From Cephalotrichum gorgonifer (Eukaryota; Ascomycota; Sordariomycetes; Microascales; Microascaceae): a DNA stretch of 64,000 bases. This document shows, one piece after another, positions 28,926 through 38,903 of the stretch (positions are counted from its first letter, which is position 1; each line of letters opens with the position of its first letter). The notes under the pieces are model-generated. The model made no database searches. It was not told where the DNA came from and saw only the letters and a list, made by a program, of their open reading frames with translations. The position numbers and the translations under genes were made by a program. The DNA lies in the NCBI GenBank assembly GCA_900312665.1, contig ONZQ02000001.1, positions 2,581,248-2,645,247 of the forward strand, given 5' to 3'.

Positions 28926-31900
28926 CTAGACACCGCGGAACAAGAACTGCATGTCGCGCGGGCTGAGTGACTGCGCTGCCTTGTTGTCTTTGTTCATGGT
29001 CGAATGAATCATCATCGTCTTCTTCTCCTGCAGGAGGACCATCCGACTCTCGACAGAGTCCTCGACGACGAGGTTCTTGATGATACAGGGGCGCGCCTGT
29101 CCAATTCTGTGGCATCGGTCGGCAGATTGCCACTCCACCGCTGGGTTCCACCACCTATGACAAGTCAGCAACGCTGTATCCGGATCATCGTCTATAGATA
29201 ATGAGGTTTTGAAACTTACGGTTCAACCAGGAACACCCTAGACGCCTCCGTCAAGTTAAGGGCCACTCCACCCGCCTTCAATGACACCAAGAAACACTCA
29301 ACATCAACATTGTTCATGAAGTGCTTGATAGAAGCATCGCGCTGCGCTGGCGTCATGCTTCCGTCCAGCATCACTGTCGTGAAGCCGGCGTGGCGAAGGC
29401 GCCACTCAATAAGCTGCAACATCGAAGTAAACTGAGAGAATATGATGGATTTGTGAGTTGCGCTCTGGGATCGGAGCTGATACAGTTCGTGAACTAGAAG
29501 TTCAATTTTGGTCGAAGACGTCCAGTTCTCCATCTGAATGCGATTCACAATGGACGTCTTCTTGAGCAGCAACTGGTCCTGCTCAATCTCCGGCTGGGTA
29601 ATATCGACTGCCAGCGGGACGTGGCACCGAGGGCACTCAGGCTGCGCGATACTATCGAGGTAGTTCCTGGCACAAGCTCGGCAGAAGTGATGGTGGCACT
29701 TGCTCGCGATGGCGTCCTCGGCAGGAGACTCACAGATGCAGCACTCCAAGATGTTTTGGTTCCCCTGGGCATGCTTCTTCGTAATGAGGTCCGCATGGTC
29801 GGCCGTTTGTCGCAGCTGCATGATCAGACTGAAGATGTTGGCATAATTCTCGAGAACTCGCCCATCCATAACATAACTCTCAAACGTGCGTCTAGCGTCC
29901 TCGGTAACCTTTGTAACGGTCTCGTTTTCGGACTCGCTGAAGAACTGGCGGCTGATCTGAAGTTCTTTAACCGGAAGTTCCATGGACTCGGTGTGGTTCT
30001 TCTTGAGACGGCGAAGCATGATGTGGTCGGTGAGGAGGAGGAGCCTGTCGAATGCTCGTGCTCCGGGGCCCTGTCTTCCATATTTCTGGATTGGTGATAG
30101 AATCTCCTGATTAAACACGCAGATATGGGACAACGCAGAATGGCCACCTGAAGAGGGATAAATGTATTGTTAGAAAACGCCTGAGGGGCATAGATGGTAC
30201 ATGTAGGCGCTCGCCCAACTTACAGGAACAGTGCTTATCCGCGTTCATAGCCCACGACTTCAACTCGCAAGGGCACGATCGGCACAAGTACGAACTGAAA
30301 GGGCGGGCTCCGAGGAACTGGATGAGGGAGAAGTATTCTCCGATCACGTTCTGGAGTGGGGTGCCAGTCAAGCACCAGCGGTATGTGCCCTGCAAAGCAA
30401 AGCATGCCTTCGCAGTGGAGGTGTTTCGTGTCTGGTTGAAGGGGTGGTCAGCAGCTGGACGAGTAGGTGTCATGGCAAGTGGAACCAGGCGGACTTACCT
30501 TGATACCATGTGCTTCATCGAGAATGATGCGGTGGAAGTCGATCTTGTGGATAAGACTGGCTTTCTTATGGACTTCCATCGTGCCGTCATCGCTGTTCTT
30601 CTTCTTGATGCGACCCTTCGTCTCTTGACGGTACATGGATTCGAGAGAGTTATAGGACATCATGATCACGTCGTACTTCTTAAGTTGATGGGCTGTCATC
30701 GATTTGGCGTCCTGGTTCGTCCCGTGAAAGACAAACGTTTTCAAAGCCTTGTCTGTGTACGAATCGATCTCCGCAACCCATTGCATGAGGGCAACGGGAG
30801 GGACGAGCACAAGCGAGGGCTTACCCGCAGGGAAATCTGACATGATCAGAGAAACGGCCTGGATGGTTTTTCCAAGTCCCATTTCGTCTCCGAGGATACC
30901 TCCTTTATACTCAGATGTCTCCATCTGCTTCATCCAGGCCAACCCCTCGAGCTGAAACGGCTTCATTCGACGATGGATGGTGGGAGGCTGGGGTGCTTGT
31001 CCCGCCCGGATGAGCGGCTTTTTCTCAAGGTCCTCCCAAAGAGTAAGAAGCTGAGGATGATTCTTCTCCAGAGTGCTACGGAACTTCTTAGCTGCCTTGG
31101 CGGTCTGTCTGTTTCTGAACCCACGACGCTCGCGGCTAGCCTGCTCGAGTCGGCGGTTGATCTCGTCATCGTCGCCGCTGCTATCAGGTACGGTGAATTG
31201 GCTGTCGACCGATGACAGAGACATGGCGTCTTCGTTGTCGGACGCCCCGACTCCGAAATCCGGGGCCGTCTGTCTTCTTGCGCGCTCGCGACGCCGGCGA
31301 CTGCTGCCCACGGGTGCACGGCTGATCTCATCGTCGTCACCACTCGAATCAGGCACGGTCAATGGGCTGTCGACCGACGGCACGGACAGGGCTCCTTCGT
31401 TGTCAGATACACCGGCTCCTGAACTCGGCCCTGTGAGATCACTGAGCGAGGTGGGGCGTGGCAAGCTGCTGCCATACTGAAGGAGCTGAGACGCCGGAAG
31501 GAAACTAGGATTAGCGCGCCGACGGGGACGCGAGGATACGTCGGAGCTTGGTAATTGTGCTCGTTGGCCCCTAGCAGCGGTAGGGCCGGGCTCGGACGGC
31601 AAGGAAGTCATCCCTCGAGCTCGTTTAGCAGGTGGTCCGGAATTTATTGATGACGTCTCCTCACGGGCTCGTCGAGTGGACAATCCCGAGGTAGTAGACG
31701 CCGGGGTCGAGATCGGTGTCGACTTCAACGACGAACGCTGGGAGCTTCTAGTCCTTCTTTCGTTGTCTTGCTTCAGGCTGTCAACGGAGGCGTCCGCATA
31801 CTCTTCGTCCTGGAGTCGTTTGGCCAAGACATGATCCGGCGAGTGATCCGAATCGTCATCGTCCAGGTCAACCTCCGCCGCTGCCCGAGACGTAGTGCTG

Positions 31901-32289
31901 GGATTCAACGAAAAGATGCTTCGCCTAAGGTCCCTTGCACCACGGGTACGGCCGGGCAGAGTGGCAGGTCCAGCCTCGTCGTCAGAGGATGAGTCCATTA
32001 TACCGGTGTTTCTGCCTAGAGCAGGGATGGCCCGCCGAGCGAGTCGCACCTCAACTTGGGAGCGCAACCCAGGAGTACTGCTGGGGGTAGTAGCTGGAGT
32101 ACTGGCCCTTCCTGACGACCCCCTCGTAGTTCGTCTAGTTTGATGAGATGGAGTAGACGATGATGGAGATGGGCATGATTGGTCAGGTGTGGAGGTAGTA
32201 GGATTGGTAGCTCGAGTTAGGCGGCCACTTCGTGTCCGGCTTTGTGCTCGAGTCACAGGGCTATCTGCCTTGCTGGTGGACTGTTCCAT
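28926..32289 (-). CDS. RAD16: DNA repair ATPase Rad16 (SNF2 family with RING finger)
   Basis: Four exons, 32289-30499, 30431-30224, 30147-29220 and 29154-28926, total 3156 nt or 1051 residues, longer than the 790-residue yeast protein because of a disordered Ser/Arg/Asp-rich arm (~1-400). The arm contains two near-repeats of a SDNE(G/D)AxS(V/L)xSVDS...VPDSSGDDDEI block. The SNF2 helicase starts ~430: Walker A GDEMGLGKT (~465), DEAH near 592, then the CLTGTPLQN motif. The RING finger (~800-845: CCIC...CHHHFCRAC...CPRC) is inserted between helicase lobes as in Rad16/Rad5. The C-lobe ends with DRCHRIGQ. Rad16 with Rad7 forms NEF4, which scans untranscribed DNA for UV lesions and is part of a cullin E3. 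The adjacent divergent gene is RAD7. An upstream in-frame ATG at 32418 is not favoured. Confidence 0.97.
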
Positions 32290-33347
32290 CGGATTATTAA
32301 GGGAAACCCGGAAACAGGTCAGTGTGCTCGGAAAGAACGAAAGGAAACCTAATGCCGTGTTAATAGGGGTGTTTGAAGAGAGTATGGGATTGAGAAATGG
32401 GCTAAACCAACATACCACCAGTCACTTAATCAAACGAGTCTCTTCTGGTCCAGGACGAACCACTCTCCAAAGAGATGAGTGGCCCACACGAATGAACTGA
32501 GAGGCTGACGCTGATGCTAATTGAAAAAGGCTGATGCCAATGATAGGCACAGTGCTTCACGGGGAGGGATAGAGAGGAAGGGGAAAAGGGTGGTTTGAAA
32601 AAGATGAGTTGAAGAAAGACAAGCGTATGTACTCTTTGTTGTAATCACCGCAGGATTCACATAATACTTCGGTGTTCAGTGGTCCTGACACATGTCCTGT
32701 CGGGGCAACAAAAGGGTCCAAGGAATGGGGAATTGAGTAATGAGATTGTGCATATATGATAGATGGGTCGACCCTGGATTTTTGCTGAAAGGATTGACCT
32801 GTTAGGAAAACCTGGCCAGTAGTTTGGGAGATGTGAAAATGGGAGAGAAGGAAGGTCCCATTGTTCCTGTTAGAAGTTCTTGGGAGGCGTGACCAGGCCC
32901 GTGAAAAGGGCCGCGTTGAGGGGGAAGGACCAGTCACGCAAAGGCACGAACTCACGTGATCAAGTTAAAGGGGTTGCTGAACTTTGTTAAACTTTGCAGG
33001 GGGCGCAGCCCAATAATACCTGTGATTGGTCATAGGCATGTTAAATCTTGGGTAGGACTCCCATTGTCCTCTTCACACTCTTAAGTGGCGACTTGGTATA
33101 CCACGTGACTTCGTGTTAAGTTCCTGGGGGAGGAAGGCGCCACTTTTCACGTCTACTGAAGCAGCCGCTTCACCAGCACCAGATCTAGTTCACTTGCACA
33201 CTTTTAGCTTTTCCAACCAGATTCTTTCATTGGGGCTGTTGTCATCGCCTAACTACTCTCTACACTTATATATATCTAATAAGCAAGAGCAAAGTGCATC
33301 GCGTCCTTCTTTCCACATCCACTCATCTCCCTCCGATCCAATTTCCA
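32290..33347. promoter_or_regulatory. Shared divergent promoter RAD16 / RAD7
   Basis: 1058 bp between two start codons on opposite strands. It contains a perfect TCACGTGA palindrome at 32952-32959 and a second CACGTG at 33102-33107, both nearer RAD7. A minus-strand frame (32955-32557) of 132 codons is Ser/Phe/Pro-rich with no domain and is more likely leader sequence. Shared control of both genes through these E-boxes is inferred. Confidence 0.55.
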
Positions 33348-35357
33348 ATGTCAGATCAGAGACGTGGTGAGGGTGGCCAGGGACGTGGCCAGGGAGGTAG
33401 CCCACCGTCTCGACGTCGTGGCCGTGGCCGCCGTGATCACGATGAGGATGGCCAAGGAAATATTAGGGGACCGTCAGTAGTGCTCCTTACTATTACCATA
33501 CCCACCGCCTGCCGCCCACTAACACATTTCATAGATCATCCGCCCTAAGTGATTTCCTCACTGTAGGTTTTGGAAGATTTCTGGCTATTCCGCAGAGGTT
33601 TAAAATTGCAACTCACAAGATAATAGGCCTACAACATCTCTGCACATCAGATTCGACAGTCGGCCCAACAGCGCAGAGCAGCCGGTGCTCAACAAACCCA
33701 GCCAGACGCCTCCGCGGCTGGACCTGAGCCCTCAACATCAAACCCACTTCCACAACCTTCCAGGAGCGAAAATGCCGAGCCGGCTCAAACTCGAGCCTCC
33801 ACCAAAAACCAAAAGGCCACCCAGAAAGCTGCTTCCGCAAAGGGACAGAAGAAACGAAAGAAACCAGATGAGGACGGTGGCGAAGGTGAACAAGGTGTCG
33901 TAGATCTTATTATGGCCCGAGCCGGCTTCGTCGACCACTGCGAGATCTGCTCCAAAAAGTTTACCGTCACACCCTACACCAAAAAAGCCCCCAACGGCGG
34001 TCTCCTCTGCGCGGATTGTGGCCGGGCCCTCAACGACGACAAGGTGCCCGATGTCAAGAGACCCAAGCCGAAGCCTGCGCCTAAGGGCCTGGGCAAGAAG
34101 CGCGAAATCCAGAGCCGGATCATGGATCGAACCTTCAGGGTGGGCGCCAAGGACCTGACGACGATATGCGTGGAGACGCTGGCTCGGAATGTCCATCTTG
34201 CCGAGTCCCTCGGTGACCTCCCTCCACACCTGATTGACAAGACCGCGCGATGGCTCTCGAAGCGTCGGCTGGTCGACGGGAAAACGATTTCCCTGTTTGT
34301 ACAGCCATCCACGGAGGTTTTAAAGATTTACGACGGCGCCAAGTTAAGCGAGCAGGACCTGATCAACTGTTTCACCCTCAGCCCGAACCTTCACACCTTC
34401 AAGATACGCAACGGGGTCCACTTCACGGATAGCGTCGTTGATTATCTCATGTCGCGAGAGATCAAGCTGCAACATTTGTCCCTCCACGGGTCGAACCTCA
34501 TGAGTGACGATCGATGGAAGGCCTTCTTGGTAGCGAAGGGTCGCCACCTTCAGACGCTCAAGGTGCACTTCACAGACAAGTTCTTCGGCGACGAAGTGAT
34601 GGAATCACTGGCGACGAATTGTCCAAACCTCAAGGCCTTGTCCCTCACGCACATTGCCAAGCTATCCGCCGCTGGACTCCGGGAAATAGGGCGGCTTCCG
34701 AATCTCGAATATCTCAGTCTACTTCTCAACAAAGATATCCCTCCCGAAACGTACCAAGATTTGCTCAAGAAGGTCGGCCATGGATTGACGACCCTATCTC
34801 TTCGCCACGCTTCGCGGGCCGACGACGGAGTTTTGGAGGTCATCCGAGAGCACTGCACGTCTCTGGTAAAGTTGCGAATCACTGAGTGCGGGAATTTTAC
34901 CGACTCAGGCTTCACCAAGCTATTTTCCGACTGGCAAAACAAGTCGCTGGAGTATGTGGACCTAGCCAAATGTCGCCACGTTGACGCCCTACGGGCCCAG
35001 GACATCGAATCCGGCGTCGGCATATGCTCCGACGGCTTCCAGGCCCTGATGGAGAACTACGGGCGCAGAATTCGCCACGTTAGCGTCGATTCAGCGAGAT
35101 ACATTACGGCCGAGGCCTTCGACGAGGTATTTCGGGAGGGTAAAGAGTATCCTGAGCTCAAACACATTGAAATTTCCTTCTGTGAGAAGGTCACGGATCA
35201 TACGATTGACAAAATTTTCAAGACTTGTCCAGCATTGAGGGAGCTGCTTGTTTTCGGGTGTCTGAGGGTCAACGGACTCGTCAAGGTGCCCATGGGGAAG
35301 CTCTTGATCGGGGTGCCGAACGTTATGGGGATGATCATGGAGGGGACGGACGAATGA
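33348..35357 (+). CDS. RAD7: DNA repair protein Rad7 (LRR subunit of NEF4)
   Basis: Three exons, 33348-33472, 33535-33562 and 33627-35357, give 627 residues. The 28-nt middle exon supplies SSALSDFLT and joins AYNISAHQIRQS, restoring the conserved Rad7 N-terminal signature. The first ~40 residues are Arg/Gly-rich; residues ~60-145 are disordered and Lys-rich. A CEIC...CADC zinc-binding-like motif with a 20-residue spacer lies near 155-182, and an array of cysteine-containing-type leucine-rich repeats fills ~290-615 (LQTLKVHFTD, LKALSLTHIA, LEYLSLLLNK, LVKLRITECG and others). Rad7 pairs with Rad16 and Abf1 and acts with Elc1/Cul3 in global-genome excision repair and Rad4 turnover. The largest continuous frame (from 33912) would miss 146 residues. 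The gene neighbours its partner RAD16 head to head. Confidence 0.95.
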
Positions 35358-36030
35358 GCAGAAGCGTTTACCTGGGATTATGACATGAGATAGGGGTACC
35401 CAAGGAGATGACCTCCGGGGGGAAGTGTTAAATTTAATGACTTTACGCCATGGTGCTTCTGTGTGCATGAGTGATATACTGCCTCTGTGTGTATCAAATG
35501 TTGGGCGAAATGATGCGGAGGATTCGACACGATCGAGGCGCCAAGTCGAGACGCGATTCAGATATGAGTTGCCGTAGATGTAAAGGCCTGTGAAACTGTA
35601 GGTTCCATGGAGGGACACGGCGGTCATGTTAGCCACGCTACCGCCTAGAGAGCGACCGGGCACGACAAGAGGAGTGCTCGGACAATTCAGGCAGTATGTT
35701 GTTCGTTGGAAATTCGGTGTCTCTGGGCAGTACCCTGCGCAGGGCGCCCACTCTGACTTGCCAGCTGAATACGATACCACCAGGGGCCCGGAACACTCCT
35801 CGAACTTGAAGAGAAGAGCATTCGTACAGGTCTACGAGATCCAGGAATAGGAAATGAAAAATGAAAGACGCGTCGTTCAACAAACAAGGTTATGCATACA
35901 AGTCTAGATTCCACCTCCGCACGTACTCATACACCAGAACAGCCCCCAAGCCCCTCCAGAGGCACCCGAGAAAGGACGGCGCCCCATCCGCGGGAACCAG
36001 GCGCCGCCTGTCCAAAGTCAGCCCCGGCTT
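35358..36030. other. Convergent region RAD7 / MRPL34 with antisense open frame
   Basis: 670 bp. On the minus strand a frame runs open from a possible acceptor (CTCGTAG, ~35845) through 35472 and on antisense into RAD7; its translation contains a Cys-patterned stretch (see findings). No gene is claimed here. The rest is consistent with 3' UTRs. Confidence 0.4.
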
Positions 36031-36499
36031 CTAATTCGAGAGCCGGCACCTCCCCTTCTCCCTCCTCCGCAGAAGCATCATCCTCCCAGTCTTCGACCTG
36101 TTCCTCGCGAGGAACCCGTGCTTCCTCTTCCTCTTCAACCGGGAGTTCCCGTTCATGTTGTTCCTGGGACCGCACCGCACCTGCGCCGCCAGGAAGGCCG
36201 GGTGGGCCGAGATGGCCGTCTGGGGGACGAGGTCGAGGGCCGTCACGGTGGTGGGCGGCGCGAAGGCCGTGGGGCGGGAGAAGGCGGCGGTGGGCAGCAT
36301 TGTTGTCGGGCGGAGGGTCGGTAGGGAGGTGAATGTCCTGCAGAACGCGGTTAGAGACGAGTGTCATCAGAACAAGGCCTTTCTTCCTAGGTGAAGGGCT
36401 CCTTTACCTAGTAGTTTGGCGGAACGCGGTGAGGGTGGATGGGAGGATAGGGCGGGCCGTCGCCGAGGTGGCGAGGCGCGTTAGAGATTGTCGCAGCAT
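36031..36499 (-). CDS. MRPL34: Mitochondrial large-subunit ribosomal protein bL34m
   Basis: Two exons, 36499-36408 and 36337-36031, give 132 residues; the 70-nt intron has GTAAAG...CTGCAG ends and a CTCTAAC branch site. Exon 1 encodes a typical mitochondrial presequence (MLRQSLTRLATSATARPILP). The C-terminal ~45 residues are bL34: NGNSRLKRKRKHGFLARNRS followed by KTGRMMLLRRREKGRCRLSN, with the invariant HGF and RRR-KGR blocks that wrap 23S-like rRNA near the exit of the large subunit. Bacterial L34 is only ~45 residues, so the rest is organellar extension. A longer frame in another phase (36367-35927) overlaps the gene but is Pro/Glu/Ala-biased and unconserved; it should not be taken as the gene. 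Confidence 0.93.
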
Positions 36500-37058
36500 T
36501 TTCGAGGCCGAATGTTACATCCGCACAGCTGGGGGACTGGGGCAGGACGTGACGGTTTGGCGATACCGAATGGTTGATGCTTGGCTGCTGGGATTGAGTT
36601 GAAGTTGATGCTAATGCTGTTTCGCCAGAATTTGCGGGTGCGAATTCGGTAAAGCTGACAGCTGTGGACAGTTGTAATAACAGATGGCATCTACCGTTTG
36701 TGGAGATGGTGGGTCGGCGTATTAGTTCCAATTAGTTAATAAGAGGCTGTGAGACTAATAGTATGCGAACATCCCAGTGTTCGAGATGTTGATCAAATAG
36801 AGCTTCGATTTACTCGTGAACTATTTTGCATTGTCAAGGTCAAAGACTGGGCTGTCTAGCATTTGTAAATGATAAGTTTTCCGTGGCAAACTAGCTAAGC
36901 ATGTCATACAGGCCATCTGCCAATTGAAGCTCGTGTATCAAATGTTGGTTTGACCGTGAGAACACATTCGAAATCCCTAATCCCATCATTCTCTTGGATG
37001 TTATATATAGACAATATGCGGCAGCCCCCCACGGGTGCGATGCCGTCCCATGAGGCCA
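36500..37058. other. Intergenic region upstream of MRPL34
   Basis: 560 bp, AT-richer than the flanks between 36740 and 37010. It holds the MRPL34 promoter and the 3' end of the next minus-strand gene. No further feature is seen. Confidence 0.4.
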
Positions 37059-38117
37059 TCACAGCCTACTCTTCGATCCCCCCTCAAGATATGTCCCACC
37101 GAGCCTCAGCATCCCAACCGCCTCACCGACCATTTCATCCACAATCTCCTTCGCGCTCTTCACCTCCGTAATCATCCCGGCCACCTGCCCCATCAGATGC
37201 GGAAAGTCCACATCGTTACCCTCGTCCATATCGTGCTCCATCGGCACAACTCCCTTGTCGCACAATTCGCGTATCTTCTCGGGCTGTGAGTGCCACTTCT
37301 GGATATAGGCGTTCGTCCGCATCCTCAGCGGCCGCCCAGACACCACCAGCGTCGTCTGAGTGTCGTCCATGCCACAGGTCACGACCGCCTGTTTGTGCTC
37401 GTCGCTGCACCCGGCCTCCTTGCACGCCACGAACCGCGTGCCGACCCACACCCCCACGGCGCCCTGCATCAGCGACGACGCGAGCGACCGGCCCGAGGAT
37501 ATCCCCCCGGCCGCCACCACCATGGCCGTCCTGCCCCCCAGCATCGGCGGCTTGTACCGCCTCGCGACGTCCACGACGGCCGGGATGAGCACGGAGTTGG
37601 CGATAGACCCCGTGTGCCCGCCCCCCTCGCCCCCCTGGGCGCAGACGATGTCGACGCCCAGATCCAGCGCCTTGACGGCGTGCTTTGGATGTCCGACCAT
37701 GTTCATCACCAGGATCCCCGCGCCGTGAAGCCTCTCGACCACCGCCTTAGGCGGTACACCTACGGCGCTGACGAACAGCTTGGCGCCCGACTCGATGGTG
37801 ATGTCGATGAGTTCGTCCAGCTTCCCACCCGTGTAGTCGTGGTTCGTCCGCCGGGCGCCCCCGCCGACCTGCGGGAGGGCGAGGTCGATGCCGAACGGGA
37901 GGTCCGGGGCGGAGAAGCCGGCCTTCATCTCGGCGATGATCTCCCGGAGCTGGTCGGGCGTGTACATGAAGCCGCCGATGACGCCGAGCCCGCCGGCATT
38001 GGAGACGGCGGCGGCGAGGGGGCCGCCCGAGACGCGGGCCATGCCGGCGAGGAGGATGGGGTGGGAGATGCCGAGGAGGGTGGTGAGCGGGGTGGTTATG
38101 GGAGCGTGGGAAGCCAT
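37059..38117 (-). CDS. Nitronate monooxygenase-like FMN enzyme (2-nitropropane dioxygenase family)
   Basis: An intronless 352-residue TIM-barrel protein of the NMO family. Family marks are the N-terminal GISHPILLAGMARVSGGPLA, the GGLGVIGG turn near residue 45, and the GGEGGGHTG FMN-phosphate/catalytic loop near 160-170 with its His. A later AAGGISSGRSLASSLMQGAVGVWVGTRF segment closes the phosphate site. Such enzymes oxidise nitronates (for example propionate-3-nitronate, a respiratory toxin) to carbonyls using FMN and O2. Related enoyl-reductase-like proteins share the fold, so the substrate is uncertain. No signal or targeting peptide is obvious. Codon usage is very GC-rich, and the mirror strand shows a long chance frame (37290-38168) for that reason. 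Confidence 0.9.
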   Translation of the reverse strand: MASHAPITTPLTTLLGISHPILLAGMARVSGGPLAAAVSNAGGLGVIGGFMYTPDQLREIIAEMKAGFSAPDLPFGIDLALPQVGGGARRTNHDYTGGKLDELIDITIESGAKLFVSAVGVPPKAVVERLHGAGILVMNMVGHPKHAVKALDLGVDIVCAQGGEGGGHTGSIANSVLIPAVVDVARRYKPPMLGGRTAMVVAAGGISSGRSLASSLMQGAVGVWVGTRFVACKEAGCSDEHKQAVVTCGMDDTQTTLVVSGRPLRMRTNAYIQKWHSQPEKIRELCDKGVVPMEHDMDEGNDVDFPHLMGQVAGMITEVKSAKEIVDEMVGEAVGMLRLGGTYLEGGSKSRL

Positions 38118-38903
38118 CTTTTGTCACGGGTGAGTTCAACTTATTTGGGTATGTTTAATTGCTTATAGGGATGAGACCGTGTGTTAGGTTCGTTCGCTTT
38201 GGCTTTCTGTCACTTGTAGCCTTTGATACTGGCTTGTACAAGTAAGGCAAGATGAGTGTGAGGTTGGGGATTTCCCGCCTCCCGGCCTAGTATTACGAGA
38301 ACGGGTATTAATGCCGAGTTAACAAGCGCCCGGGGACTTGGTATGGCTCGGAGAAGGACGTTCTCACTTGCACGCGGTGTCGAATAATACAAGTATTACC
38401 CCATGCCTCTGAATTGCGGGGAAAAGTGCCGAGGCATCTCTACATGTAGAGTCTGAGCCCCCGGGAACGTGGTATTAATCGGCTTTCCCCACATTCCCCC
38501 ATTCATGCTTGTAGATCCTACATGTACCTGAGGTCCACGCCTGTTCACAATACCGAGGCCAATGAAAAGAGGACAGTTAATCGCGATTCTGTTGCATTTC
38601 GACCTCTTCCTAGTTGATTCGAGGTGTCTCTTGATGTGGCAGCTTGATTTATAGCTCCTTTATCTTATAAGACAGCTAGCTGTCTTGGTCGTCGCCCCTC
38701 CGCCTCTCTTTGATATTGGTATCATAATCAGTATCGTTGCAACCTCCAGAGGACTCATGGCCATAAGCTGTGTGGGTATAATAAAAGAACAAAGAGTAAT
38801 ACACCCCAAGAAACGAAGTCACAGCCATGTCCTTTCCTTTCCTTTCGCCCGCCCTTTTTCGGCCTCCCTTGCCGTCCTCCCTGGCATGGATTCGCCTCGC
38901 CAT
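38118..38903. other. Intergenic region
   Basis: 790 bp between the start of the NMO-like gene and the stop of the next minus-strand gene. It contains TACAAGTAAGG at 38235 and AATACAAGTATT at 38388-38399 (a palindromic member of the dispersed motif family). No gene is seen. Confidence 0.4.

Noticed and set aside
32290..32418. 43-residue N-terminal extension of Rad16
   Set aside because: Hydrophobic, unconserved-looking sequence in the leader; the start at 32289 gives the usual Ser/Arg-rich N-terminus.
35927..36367. 146-codon minus-strand frame overlapping MRPL34
   Set aside because: Begins inside the MRPL34 intron; Pro/Glu/Ala-biased; the bL34 motif is in a different phase.
37290..38168. 292-codon plus-strand frame over the NMO-like gene
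   Set aside because: Antisense shadow, Arg/Pro/His-rich, no family match, whereas the minus strand carries an intact FMN enzyme.
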